From the NCBI RefSeq assembly GCF_021228795.1, contig NZ_CP089309.1, positions 3,472,001-3,536,000 of the forward strand: a stretch of DNA of 64,000 nucleotides, in the 5' to 3' direction. Position numbers and translations under genes: made by a program. Origin of the DNA: Thiocapsa bogorovii (GTDB lineage: Bacteria; Pseudomonadota; Gammaproteobacteria; Chromatiales; Chromatiaceae). Below the pieces are notes generated by a model that searched no databases, was not told where the DNA came from, and worked only from the letters and a program-made list of their open reading frames with translations. The stretch's first letter is position 1; each line of letters starts with the position of its first letter. Below, piece by piece: positions 40,219-48,619 of the stretch.

Positions 40219-40578
40219 TCAAGAAATCACCCACGTCTGCCGGATGCTTCTGTTTACGATCGAACTCTTGCGCCCCGGGCCGATGACGCGATGGCTGCTG
40301 AAGAATTCGATCGAAACGGGTTCATCGACCGCGCTGGTCAACCTCTTGCCGAGAACGTCCGAAACAAATCCGGCCCGTGTAAACCGGTTGTTTAGCGGGC
40401 TCACCTCTTGTGCGGCTGCCGGCGAGTTGCCCGGCACCGACGTCTGCACACGAAGCAACCCGTCGCGCTCGGTGGTCGGATCGGCTTGCAATGACAGCGC
40501 AACCGTTGGGGCGAATCGTGCCGCGACGAGGATCGGCGTCTTCTTGGCGGAAGGGCGGTTTTGGTTCAATCGCTGCAT
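40219..40578 (-). CDS. Possible small protein of unknown function
   Basis: The 119-codon frame has a good ribosome site (GGAGAAG, 4 bases before ATG 40578) and starts MQRLNQNRPSAKKTPILVAA. It contains FAPTVALSLQADPTTERDGL and FTRAGFVSDVLGKRLTSAVD. Composition is protein-like and unlike the overlapping plus-strand frames. No family is recognised. Confidence 0.4.
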   Translation of the reverse strand: MQRLNQNRPSAKKTPILVAARFAPTVALSLQADPTTERDGLLRVQTSVPGNSPAAAQEVSPLNNRFTRAGFVSDVLGKRLTSAVDEPVSIEFFSSHRVIGPGRKSSIVNRSIRQTWVIS

Positions 40579-41036
40579 GTGGCTTCTCCGAACGAGATTA
40601 AGGAAGCGGGAACCGGATGACGCGACGCGTTCGATTGTTGAGTACTCTTACTCGAAGCACGGACATGCCCTTCGAAACAGACAGAGGCAACGGGTAGACT
40701 TGGCTCGATGCGGTTCAACATCCGCTCGGTTTTTGCGGGAGGGTCGATGGCCGGCAAGGCCGTCCGGCACAGATCGCCACCGCGCAGTTGGCGCGCGCCC
40801 TTGCGGCTCGCTCCCGTCACCAGCGGGGTTATCGGGGCGCCGGAAGCGTGCTCCAAGGACCGTCTTTCGGCGCATCAGCCAACAGGCCAGCCCAAGCGAC
40901 AAGACCACCGCCGCCGTGGCCAGGAAGTCCAATGGCTGATCCAGGGTTCCACGCAGCAACAGGGCCATGACCACCTGCAGGCCGACGACCCGCAGGCCGA
41001 GACGATCTTCGAGCGGTCGTGGGTCCGATGCCGCAA
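40579..41036. other. Region between two minus-strand genes, no firm gene
   Basis: A minus-strand frame here encodes one convincing hydrophobic stretch (GLQVVMALLLRGTLDQPLDF, then LATAAVVLSLGLACWLMRRK) that could belong to a short membrane protein overlapping the end of the DUF1295 gene. No good start is visible, and the frame's tail is arginine rich. It is left unassigned. Confidence 0.3.
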
Positions 41037-41921
41037 TCACGCAGCGGCGGATCGACCGGGCGGTCGGAGCATCAGCACCGGCGTGCGCGCCTTGTAGTCC
41101 TGATAGGCGGGATCGTCGCCCCACCGCTCGTCCGCACGCGCCTCTAGGATCGGGGTGCCGCTGACGCGCGTCAGCAGAAGATAAACGAACAATGGGGAGA
41201 TCAGCGTCACGGCCTGCCAGCCGGACAAGGCCGGCCACGCGATCACCGCGACGCCTGCCCAGAGGGTGATCTCGCCGAAATAGTTCGGGTGCCGGGACCA
41301 GGCCCAGAGACCGGAGTGGATGAAACGGCCCTTGTTCGACGGATCGTCACGAAACGCCTGTTTCTGCGCATCGGCGATCGCCTCGATGGCGAAGCCAGCG
41401 ACCCAGATGCCCAGCCCGGCCAAACCGATCAGTCCGATCGGCGGCGCGGCTGCGGTTGTCATCGCCGCCAGGGCTGCACCAAGTGTCAGGAACACCCACA
41501 GACCCTGCAACGTCCAGGCCATCAGGAAGCGCGTGAACGACGGCTTGATGTCGTCGAAGCGCGTGTCCGCCCCGGCCTTTTGGATCCGTCGCACCAGATG
41601 GCGGCCAAGTCGGATCGCCCAGATGGAAACGAGCACGACCAGCAGGAGGGACCGGGCATCGAAGCGACCGGCCAGCAGCAGCGTGCCGACGATGACCGTC
41701 AGATACGTCAGGCTGCCGGTCAGGTCGTACCAATGTTCGGTCTGTGCCCGATAGGAGGGCACGAAGACCGCCCACTGGATCACGAAGGCAACCAGCCCGG
41801 CGAGCGCGAACAAGGGGATGCCCCCGAGGGCGAGGCCCCCTTGGCTGCCAGCCCAGGCGACGCCGGCGGCAACCAGCAGCGCGACGGCGATTGCGAGCAG
41901 GGACTCGATGGTGTTGTTCAT
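41037..41921 (-). CDS. DUF1295 membrane protein (steroid 5-alpha-reductase-like)
   Basis: The 294-residue protein has about seven transmembrane helices. The N-terminal half contains YRAQTEHWYDLTGSLTYLTV. The C-terminal half has the conserved NADPH-binding-type segment SGLWAWSRHPNYFGEITLW and ends LEARADERWGDDPAYQDYKA. These are hallmarks of DUF1295, related to isoprenylcysteine methyltransferases and steroid 5-alpha reductases. The substrate in bacteria is unknown. It starts at ATG 41921 with no clear partner. Confidence 0.85.
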   Translation of the reverse strand: MNNTIESLLAIAVALLVAAGVAWAGSQGGLALGGIPLFALAGLVAFVIQWAVFVPSYRAQTEHWYDLTGSLTYLTVIVGTLLLAGRFDARSLLLVVLVSIWAIRLGRHLVRRIQKAGADTRFDDIKPSFTRFLMAWTLQGLWVFLTLGAALAAMTTAAAPPIGLIGLAGLGIWVAGFAIEAIADAQKQAFRDDPSNKGRFIHSGLWAWSRHPNYFGEITLWAGVAVIAWPALSGWQAVTLISPLFVYLLLTRVSGTPILEARADERWGDDPAYQDYKARTPVLMLRPPGRSAAA

Positions 41922-42088
41922 GGCTTACGGATCCTGGCTGATGACGACACAGTGCCGGTGCGCCGCGATCGCGTCACGGCGGCGCGCAGTGTGGCACGCG
42001 CGTCTCGGGGAAGGCTTGTTGAAGATACGATAATGCCTGCTCCATCCCCTCGTTCAACTCCTCCATTCGGTTGTCTTGGGACGTCCGG

Positions 42089-42271
42089 GTGACCGTCAAC
42101 GGTGAAACCCTCGAGGCGATGACCGCGTACAGCGACTTCGGCCAGTCCGCACGTCCGCCGGGGTTCGTCGTGGCCCTGTTGGCTGAGGACCGGTCCGAGT
42201 TTCTGGTCTTCTGAAATGGCGCGGAGGACTGGCTGGAGTACGGCGATTACAGGTATCGCAAGTGCAACTGA
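42089..42271 (+). pseudogene. Short coding fragment with an internal stop
   Basis: One frame reads VTVNGETLEAMTAYSDFGQS, then PPGFVVALLAEDRSEFLVF, TGA, and goes on NGAEDWLEYGDYRYRKCN, TGA. Both parts share the frame and look like a single protein end. The start could be GTG 42089, but upstream sequence does not look coding in this frame, so this is probably the 3' end of a lost gene with a later nonsense mutation. The family is not recognised. Confidence 0.35.
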
Positions 42272-42787
42272 ACGAACGCACTTCCGTCGGACCCTCGCGG
42301 GGCAACGTTGTCGACGCGCGCCCGGCCATCGTCGAGCGGACCGTGGCTCAGGTCATCGGGGACTCCGAACACGGTTCCCGGCATGCCGTGGGACTACTGA
42401 CAGGCAGCGCGCAAGCAGCCCACGGCGCTGTCGCCGAGGGCGATGTGAAGCGGACCAAGCATGGTTCTGTCGAGCAATTCACGACCTCTCGGGGACCCGG
42501 AATAGTCCGAATAAGTGGCCGCGGCAGGCAGACACTCGCCCCGGTCGCCGATCGGCGCCACCAACGTCCGATCCCTGGTCGCCACTGGCATCCCACAAGG
42601 GAGCAGCCCCCGGAACAGCTCCAGGGCGCAGCGTCGGCCGTGAGCGGAAGCATCGTGATGCGGCTGTCAATGCGAGCTTGACCGGCGTTTCGTCCCGTTT
42701 CCAGCATGCACGGCCGTTCGACTGGCAGAGAGCCTGGCCAATGACGCGTTCAGCATGGCGGGCAACTCAGGGGTCGATCTTTGGCGC
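42272..42787. other. Non-coding stretch with a dispersed repeat
   Basis: No frame is convincingly coding. Positions 42355-42415 match 48239-48295 almost perfectly (ATCGGGGACTCCGAACACGG, then TTCCCGGCATGCCGTGGGA and GGCAGCGCGCAAG). This shows shared ancestry of the two debris zones or a dispersed repeat. Confidence 0.45.
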
Positions 42788-43195
42788 CTACCGGGTCCAC
42801 GTCGCGGAGGGGGGACCCGGCGGAAGCGTTACCAGACCATCGCTGTTTGGATCGACCACGAATTGGCGTCCCGTGCCGGAGGCCGTTGGATCGGGGATGA
42901 CGTAGGCGGTGCCGATCCAGCCCGGCTCGTGGACCCCATCGCCTGAGTCAGCGCTTCGCACCGTGACGACCTCGCCCGGCTGCACGCCGGAAGGCGAGCT
43001 CATGATCGAGAGGGCCTCCATGCGATAAAGGACGCCGGCCGGGCTGTCCTGTCCGTTGGCCGCCGCCTCGAGCACCTTCACTTCGAACACCTCGGCCGCG
43101 TCAGTCGGCGGGGCCGCACCGGCCTGTCCAAACAGGGCAACCACCGCCACAGCGGCAGCAATGATGGCGTAACGAATCGGGTCAGTCACAGACAT
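42788..43195 (-). CDS. Small exported protein of unknown function
   Basis: Start chosen at ATG 43195, preceded by GGAGAAAA, giving 135 residues. A signal peptide is clear (IRYAIIAAAVAVVALFGQAG then AAPPTD). The mature part is acidic, with FEVKVLEAAANGQDSPAGVL, QPGEVVTVRSADSGDGVHEP and a glycine/proline tail ending PPSATWTR. It looks like a single beta-rich periplasmic domain. No family is recognised, and no operon partner is intact. Confidence 0.6.
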   Translation of the reverse strand: MSVTDPIRYAIIAAAVAVVALFGQAGAAPPTDAAEVFEVKVLEAAANGQDSPAGVLYRMEALSIMSSPSGVQPGEVVTVRSADSGDGVHEPGWIGTAYVIPDPTASGTGRQFVVDPNSDGLVTLPPGPPSATWTR

Positions 43196-43348
43196 GGCGT
43201 TTTCTCCAATGGTTGACGGTCTTGACCTCGGTGACGGTGCCGGGTCTATGCCCACTCGCCGAGGCCCCCGGCGGGAGGGTCACAGGATGCCGGCGCGGAC
43301 TCAAGTGTTCTGGCCTGTCGGGATTCCGCGCGAACAGCTCCTCCTGTT

Positions 43349-43645
43349 GTGACGAAGGCGCCTCCGGTCAACTCCTTCTGGTCGATCACTGTCCATGACT
43401 CCACCACCGGTCGCCTGCACCCCAACGATGACAACCGCTACCACATCAATAACACGACCGCCGTCAAGAATGAGGACGGCACCTTCACCTTCCGTGTCAA
43501 GGTGAAGTGCGAAGACGGCGACCAGAATTGCCTCGAGGTTCCCGCCGGGCCGTTCGACGTGGCCGCACGCTACTACCTTCCGGAGCCGGAGATCATGACT
43601 GGCGAGTGGACGATTCCGAGGCCCGTGCTGAAGAAATCCAGCTAG
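43349..43645 (+). pseudogene. DUF1214-type C-terminal fragment
   Basis: The product reads PPVNSFWSITVHDSTTGRLH, then DNRYHINNTTAVKNEDGTFT, CLEVPAGPFDVAARYYLPEP and GEWTIPRPVLKKSS. This matches the C-terminal domain of DUF1214/DUF1254 proteins (FWSxTxYD...NRY...PAGPF...RxYxP). Full-length relatives are several hundred residues, so the 5' part is missing; GTG 43349 is unlikely to be an original start. The function of the family is unclear. Confidence 0.6.
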
Positions 43646-44172
43646 AGAAGAACCGTACAACGCGGCTGCGCAGGCCGCGCAGCACGCCGGCGCACGGGCT
43701 TGTTCGACGTCGACCGGCAACCGCTGCAGGCGGCCATGCCCCGGCGCACCCTTGCGCCGAGCGGGGCACTTGCGCTCGCCGCCGTCGCCGTCCGCACGCT
43801 GACGCCGCTGTTTCGGCGCAGTCTCCGGGCTCGATTCGCCACCGGTTTCTTCGTCGTTTGCGCCGTCCTGCGTCTCCGTCCCTGCCTCGTCCATTGCCGG
43901 CGCCGGGGCGTCTTCGTCACTGGCGGCATCCTCGCCAGTCGATGACTCCCAGGGTGCGCGCGAACTCGGCGGCCGCGAGCCGTCGCAGATCGTGATCGCC
44001 GAGATGCAAGCCGTCTACTGGGCCGGGCCAAATCAAGTTCGCGTTTCATCTGCGACCTATCTTGCCGCGTCAAATCAGCCTTATCTCGCAAGCGTTTGAT
44101 GTCATGACCTCGACCGGATCAGCAGGGGAGCAAACGATTACTTCTGGCTCTCCAGGATAAAAACACTACTCA
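43646..44172. other. Intergenic region, no gene recognised
   Basis: All frames here are arginine/alanine rich shadows of high GC content. A minus-strand stretch with acidic low-complexity composition (43810-43960) could be a remnant of a real gene, but nothing supports it further. Confidence 0.3.
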
Positions 44173-44227
44173 ACCACGAACCACGCGACTATTTTTTCAT
44201 TCGTGCAATTCGTGTCATTCGTGGTTT
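44173..44227. repeat. Inverted repeat with CATTCGTGG-type units
   Basis: AACCACGAA at 44173 pairs with TTCGTGGTT at 44219, and the centre holds tandem-like TTCGTGCAATTCGTGTCATT. Similar 'attcgtgcaattcgtgtcattcgtgg' stretches occur dispersed in many bacterial and archaeal genomes. It lies just downstream of the vapC gene and may act as its terminator. Confidence 0.45.
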
Positions 44228-44238
44228 CTTCTTCTCGC

Positions 44239-44640
44239 TCAGCCTTCTTGCCAGTCCACCCAGCGCAGATTGGTGACGCGGGTAAACTCCCGGCCGTTGT
44301 GGGTCACGAGCACGGCGTCATTGGCGCGGGCGGTGGCGGCGATCAACAGGTCATTCGGGCCGATGGGCTTGCCCTGGGCGGCGAGGTCGGCGCGGATCTG
44401 GCCGGCTTCTTCGGCACATTGGTCCGTGAAGGGCAGGCTTGGCAGCGGTGCGAAGAAGGTCTTCAGCAGTTGAAGGTTGTCTTCCACGCGCTTGCTGTGG
44501 CGGGCGCCGTAGAGCAGCTCGGCCTTGACGATGCTGCACAGGGCGATGTCATCGGGGGAAAGCTCCCGAAAGCGGTGCTGGAGGTGCTCGGAGCGACGGT
44601 TGAGTATCTGGATGCAGACGTTGGTATCGAGCAGAAACAT
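44239..44640 (-). CDS. vapC: VapC-family PIN-domain toxin
   Basis: Start chosen at ATG 44640 (MFLLDTNVCIQILNRRS); a GTG four codons upstream is an alternative. The 133-residue PIN domain has acidic residues at D5 (LLDTNV), E41 (VKAELLYGARHSKR), D97 (GPNDLLIAATA) and the N-G-R-E-F segment near the end. It would cleave specific RNAs when free of antitoxin. It lies 12 bases after vapB on the same strand, the usual order. The frame is intact, unlike the pair at 16 kb. Confidence 0.88.
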   Translation of the reverse strand: MFLLDTNVCIQILNRRSEHLQHRFRELSPDDIALCSIVKAELLYGARHSKRVEDNLQLLKTFFAPLPSLPFTDQCAEEAGQIRADLAAQGKPIGPNDLLIAATARANDAVLVTHNGREFTRVTNLRWVDWQEG

Positions 44641-44652
44641 TCGGGCAGACAC

Positions 44653-44877
44653 TCAGGCGAGTTCATCGCGTTCTTCGTAGTCGCCCTGATCCGGGCGCTG
44701 GAGCTCATCGCCCTGCCAGCCACCGAAGCAGCTGAAGTAGTCCTCCGGCCATTGGCTGTCCACGTTTCGCTTGATCAGCAGGGCCAGGTACTTCGATACG
44801 GGCATGCGCGCGGCCTCGGCACGGCGCTTGAGCTTTTCGGCGATCTCGTCGGTGACGTAACAATGGAGCTGGGACAT
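44653..44877 (-). CDS. vapB: VapB-type antitoxin (ribbon-helix-helix)
   Basis: Start chosen at ATG 44877 (MSQLHCYVTDEIAEKLKRRA), giving 74 residues. The N-terminal part is a ribbon-helix-helix DNA-binding fold (strand QLHCYV, then helices EIAEKLKRRAEAARM and PVSKYLALLIKRN). The acidic aromatic C-terminus (WPEDYFSCFGGWQGDELQRP) would wrap the toxin. Expected to repress its own operon together with VapC. Confidence 0.8.
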   Translation of the reverse strand: MSQLHCYVTDEIAEKLKRRAEAARMPVSKYLALLIKRNVDSQWPEDYFSCFGGWQGDELQRPDQGDYEERDELA

Positions 44878-44933
44878 GGAATGTCTCCACATGTATTCGG
44901 GCTATGTGGGAAGTATCCTCCTTCAGGCTGGTT

Positions 44934-45057
44934 GCCGCCAGAGGTGGTCGGCAATCCCGTCCGGCACCTCATCGAGCTGGTTGCCGAGCACCTTGTCCAG
45001 TTGTTTCGCGCCGCCCTTGTCGGCGAAACGCCCGTTGACGAACTGACGGTCATGCGG
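44934..45057 (-). pseudogene. Unidentified C-terminal fragment
   Basis: The frame reads FVNGRFADKGGAKQLDKVLG, then NQLDEVPDGIADHLWRQPA and stop, directly upstream of vapB. The composition is strongly protein-like. It is not in frame with the RAYT fragment that precedes it. The parent family is not identified. Confidence 0.3.
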
Positions 45058-45300
45058 CTGACGCCGAAGTAATCGGCGATGGCAGGCATGCTGTAGGCGC
45101 CCGAGCGGTACGCCTCGGCCGTTGCGCGGTCGCTGTCGGCGTCGCGCGCGGCATCGTCGGCCAGGGGCCTGGCCAGGGCCAGGCGCTGGCGTTTCGGGAT
45201 CTCTCGCAAGGGGCGTCCTGGGTCGACCCGCGCCTGCATGCGTTCGACGAATCGCTCGGAGCCCAGGTGGATCTGATCATTACTACAATTCGTGCGCTTC
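45055..45300 (-). pseudogene. RAYT (REP-associated tyrosine transposase) C-terminal remnant
   Basis: The frame reads NDQIHLGSERFVERMQARVD, then REIPKRQRLALARPLADDA and AEAYRSGAYSMPAIADYFGV before it loses coherence. This is the C-terminal domain of RAYT proteins (F-LG-x-x-x-F-x-x-x-M...A-x-x-x-G-x-Y-S-x-x-x-I-A-x-H/Y-F-G-V). The catalytic N-terminal part is absent here. A RAYT N-terminus lies 1.4 kb upstream on the same strand, beyond an ATPase gene. Confidence 0.65.
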
Positions 45301-46494
45301 ATTGCCCGCCCGATCCGGACCAACGGCCACGCCCGGCAGATCGCGCCAGGACACCACCTGCGCCTGGGTGCGACGCTGCGACGCATCGCCGCCATAAACC
45401 ACCAGGGCACGCATGCTGCGCTTGGGCGTCAGCGACGCCAGTCGCTCGGCAAAGCGTGGCAGATGCTTAAAGAAGTCTGCGACCACAGTTGCCCCCGACT
45501 TGATCTCTAAGGCATCGAGCGCTAGCCCGTATTCGACGAGTAGGTCGATCTCAATGCCGCGGCTCTCGCGATAATGGAACAGCGCAGGCTGCCGGCCCTG
45601 ATTGGTCTGTGCCTTATAGACCTCCGCCACCGCCCAACTCTCGAACACCGCGCCACGCAGCGGATGCAGGCGCAGTTGTGCCGGCTCCTGGATACCGAGC
45701 AGGTAGCACAAGAGCCCGCTGTCGAACAGATGCAGCTTCGGCGCCTTCACCATTTGCTTGCGCAGATTGGCATGCCAGGCCGGCAACCGGTGGAGAACGA
45801 AACTCGTCTCCAGCACCGACAGCCAGGCGCGGGCGGTATTGTGGGAGACACCGGCATCGGCCCCCAATGCGCTCAGATTGACTTCTTGGGCGCTGTGGCC
45901 CGCGCATAGGCGCAGAAAGCCGCTAAAAGTCTGCAAGTCGGCGACATTGACGATCTGGCGCACATCGCGTTGGACATAGGTCGCGAGGTAGCCCGCCAGC
46001 CATTGGTGCGCCGGGATGCCGCGGTCGTAGATGCGTGGATAGGCGCCTTGCCACAAGAGCGTGTAAAGGTCGTCCGGGGCATTCTGGAACCGGGTCAACT
46101 CGTCCAGGCTCGGCGGCAGCAGCGTCAGCAGGCCGCAACGCCCGGCCAGGGATTGCGCGATAGCTTCACTCAGCCCCAGGTGCTGCGAGCCGGTCAGGAT
46201 AAAACGGCCCGGCTCGGGGCGCTCGTCGACCTCGGTTTGCAGATAGCTCAGTAACCCAGGTACCCGCTGAATCTCGTCGAGCACGGCGCCGTCCTGGTAT
46301 TCGGCCAGGAAACCGCGCGGGTCTTCCTGCGCGAAGGCGCGCAGGTCCAACGCCTCCAACGACACATAGGGTCGATCCGGAAAAACGGCCCGGCACAGCG
46401 TGGTCTTGCCGGACTGGCGCGGTCCGGTCACGGCCACCAGCGGGTAGTAACCAGCCAAGGCGCGGAGTTGGGGGGTGATGTTGCGATCGATCAT
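45283..46494 (-). CDS. AAA-type ATPase with DUF4143
   Basis: The 403-residue protein starts MIDRNITPQLRALAGYYPLV. Walker A is VTGPRQSGKTTLCRAVF and Walker B is QDGAVLDEIQRVPGLLSYLQ, followed by the sensor segment GRFILTGSQHLGLSEAI. DUF4143 in the second half shows FDSGLLCYLLGIQEPAQLRL, FESWAVAEVYKAQTNQGRQP and the PD-(D/E)XK-like FHYRESRGIEIDLLVEYGLA with LDALEIKSG. The family is common in mobile or accessory DNA; its role is unclear. The gene is intact and lies between two halves of a RAYT gene. Confidence 0.85.
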   Translation of the reverse strand: MIDRNITPQLRALAGYYPLVAVTGPRQSGKTTLCRAVFPDRPYVSLEALDLRAFAQEDPRGFLAEYQDGAVLDEIQRVPGLLSYLQTEVDERPEPGRFILTGSQHLGLSEAIAQSLAGRCGLLTLLPPSLDELTRFQNAPDDLYTLLWQGAYPRIYDRGIPAHQWLAGYLATYVQRDVRQIVNVADLQTFSGFLRLCAGHSAQEVNLSALGADAGVSHNTARAWLSVLETSFVLHRLPAWHANLRKQMVKAPKLHLFDSGLLCYLLGIQEPAQLRLHPLRGAVFESWAVAEVYKAQTNQGRQPALFHYRESRGIEIDLLVEYGLALDALEIKSGATVVADFFKHLPRFAERLASLTPKRSMRALVVYGGDASQRRTQAQVVSWRDLPGVAVGPDRAGNEAHEL

Positions 46495-46619
46495 GGCGCA
46501 TCAGTCTAGCGGCTCATGCATGATCTGTCAGTGGAACTTACAATTTATGAAATTATTGGCTAGGCAATAGGCCGTTCGGACCAGTCCATCCACCGTCTCG
46601 CGTTAGTCAGACCTCGTCG

Positions 46620-46826
46620 TCACTGCTCTAGGCGTTCCAACAGCGCCTTCACCTCGGCCTGCTGCTCGAAGCGTCGGTCTGCGAGACCGAGCAGCAGGCG
46701 CCGTGACCAGCGCTTCAGCAAGAACTGCCGGTCCTCGCCGGCAAAGAACACCGCGGACCGGTCGATCCCGCGGAGAATGACATGCATCGGATAGCCGGCG
46801 GCGACGATGCGGGCACGTCGGGGCAT
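46620..46826 (-). pseudogene. RAYT N-terminal fragment
   Basis: ATG 46826 begins MPRRARIVAAGYPMHVILRG, then IDRSAVFFAGEDRQFLLKRW. This is the typical start of REP-associated tyrosine transposases (P-R-x-x-R-x-x-x-P-x-x-x-x-H-V-x-x-R-G-x-x-R); the H-x-x-x-R segment is near its metal-binding site. After about 40 residues the match ends and the frame finishes with an unrelated charged tail (QQAEVKALLERLEQ). No catalytic tyrosine is present. Confidence 0.65.
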
Positions 46827-46887
46827 CAGGGCCTAGACCAAAGGGCGTAGCGAGATTACCAGAGCTTAGCAGGAAAACATGGTCTGT

Positions 46888-47941
46888 CCCTGAGGTATCC
46901 CCACAAAATCGGCCCGCTCCGGTCACCCGGCGAGCACGGCATCATGGTCATTCGCGACCCATTGATTGGGCGGCCCGATGGCCTCGACCAGTTCGGCGAT
47001 GGTCGTAAGGCAGTCCTCCAGTGACGATAGACCTTGACCAGGCGCGTTGCCGGCCAGTCGGCGAAGCACGACGAGGCGACCAACAGCCACGGCTCGCGGG
47101 CATTGCGGGCGGCTTGCAAGCTCTTCTTCGAGCGCGCACGCTTGCCGGAGGCCGTCTTGGCCCGGCGTCCCTGCTTGGGCTTGCGCACCAGCACGAAGGC
47201 CGCACGCAGTGGATTGCTGCGCGCCCACTCGCCGATACCGAGCGCGCTCGGCGTCTCGCTCGCCTCGGCGAACACCCGCTTGCAACTGCGCCAGCGGTTC
47301 TTGAGCCTGATGTCGTCACGCCCGCGCACCCGCCCGACCCAGCGCCAGCCCACGCGCTCGACCTCGCGGTAGAACGGTACCTTGAAGCCGGAGTCGGCGA
47401 CAATGATCGGTTCCGCCGTCGTTGGCAGCAGTGCCTTGAGCCGCTGCAGGAAGCGATGCTGCACCTGGCGATTGCCCAGCTTGCGCTGGGTGTGGACCTC
47501 CTCGTATAGCGTCAGACTACGACCGCCCACCGGCAGCGAGGCGCGCAGCAGGTGCAGCGATTGGTCCTCCTTCAGATCACTCCAGTCGATCACGATCAGC
47601 GGTTCGGCGATGCCGTTGAGCAGCATCCGTGCGAGTGCGCCGTAGATCGTGCGGCTGTCGCTCTGCAGGTGACGGTTGTCCAACAGGCGGTCGGCCCGCT
47701 TGATGCGATGGCGCAGCTCCGACCCGCCACCGAAGCGGCGGCCGATCTCGGTCAGCGTCAGCCGCGGGCCGCTGACCGAAGCCGCGACCGCTTCGAGCAG
47801 CGCGGCCAGGCGCCGCCGGTGGATGCCGGCCAGCAGCGGCGCAACACAGCGGTGTAGAATCCTGAGGGCATGCATGGGGGGCCTCCGCAGGTTTGGTCGC
47901 CCGTTGTGGACCATCAAACCCCATGCATGTTCATTTTGCAT
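46888..47941 (-). pseudogene. IS4-family transposase, C-terminal catalytic part deleted
   Basis: The N-terminal two-thirds are normal: GRRFGGGSELRHRIKRADRL, IVIDWSDLKEDQSLHLLRAS (first D) and IIVADSGFKVPFYREVERVG (second D). After LLVASSCFADWPATRLVKVY the reading changes to an arginine/serine-rich frame and runs out of the element. The expected Y-x-R-x-x-x-E-x-x-F-R-D segment with the catalytic glutamate is missing. In another frame a plausible C-terminal tail remains (IAELVEAIGPPNQWVANDHD). The enzyme cannot be active. Confidence 0.8.
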
Positions 47942-47998
47942 TAGAATTAAATTTTAAATATCTGTTTATAATCGACTTATAATGGGGATACCTCAGGG
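46888..47998 (-). mobile_element. IS4-family element with an internal deletion
   Basis: The element is 1111 bp, bounded by 16-bp perfect inverted repeats (CCCTGAGGTATCCCCA). The flanks TCTGT at 46883-46887 and 47999-48003 are a 5-bp direct duplication. Full-length relatives are usually longer (about 1.3-1.5 kb), which agrees with the loss of the 3' third of the transposase gene. With both ends intact it could be moved by a related transposase in trans. Confidence 0.8.
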
Positions 47999-48238
47999 TC
48001 TGTCCTGTTTTACCCCGGCTCATGACGGTGCCGACGACGCGCGCCGCCGGGGTCCAGCGGGTGGTGCAGCACTGGAGCAGCAGCGGGTCGTAGCGATCGG
48101 TCGGCACGCCCAGGATGCGTCCCTGCTCCCAGCGGCGCAGGAGGCCGGTTTCGCGGCGCAGGCGCAGGAAATCCTCGGCAAAATCCGAGCTCTCGGCGTC
48201 CGACAGTTCCTGGGCCGACGAGAACAGCTCGGCCAGTG
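47999..48238 (-). pseudogene. Unidentified gene fragment
   Basis: On the minus strand the frame gives SLAELFSSAQELSDAESSDF, AEDFLRLRRETGLLRRWEQG and RYDPLLLQCCTTRWTPAARV, then VGTVMSRGKTGQ as it reaches the IS4-type element. Composition and length of the coherent part (80 residues) indicate real former coding sequence. Its N-terminal end meets the dispersed repeat at 48239. No family is recognised. Confidence 0.35.
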
Positions 48239-48295
48239 ATCGGGGACTCCGAACACGGTTCCCGGCATGCCGTGGGAATGATAGGCAGCGCGCAA
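48239..48295. repeat. Second copy of the ~58-bp dispersed repeat
   Basis: This copy matches 42355-42415 with only a small change and indel after the shared GCATGCCGTGGGA block. The core contains the palindrome CGGCATGCCG. Flanking sequences of the two copies differ. Its parent element is not recognised. Confidence 0.5.
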
Positions 48296-48619
48296 GGTCG
48301 GGATAGGCACCTATCGCCAACGGCTTTGAGAAATCAGGCTGAGTTGATGGCATGTTTGGCTTGGGGAGGGCAGAGAACGCGATCAGCAAAACCTTGGGAT
48401 TCCAGTGGCTGATGGTCGCCTTGATGGCGGTCGGTAGCCAGAACGCGGGCTGCACCGCGAGTACGCCTGGAAAGCAGAGCGCCGGCACCGGCACAGCTCT
48501 GCGGGCGATCGCGATCAACGACAAGATCCAGGATGGCACCATCAAGGTTGAAGCGGACACGGACAATGCGCCTCCCCCCTGACCTCGGTTAGCCCGTCCG
48601 ACATGAGGAGTTCCTGCCA
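48296..48619. other. Region upstream of the FadL remnant
   Basis: A 76-codon plus-strand frame (48352-48582) ends ALRAIAINDKIQDGTIKVEA and DTDNAPPP, which looks protein-like in its second half only. It may be a fragment of a small gene. No other feature is seen. Confidence 0.3.
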
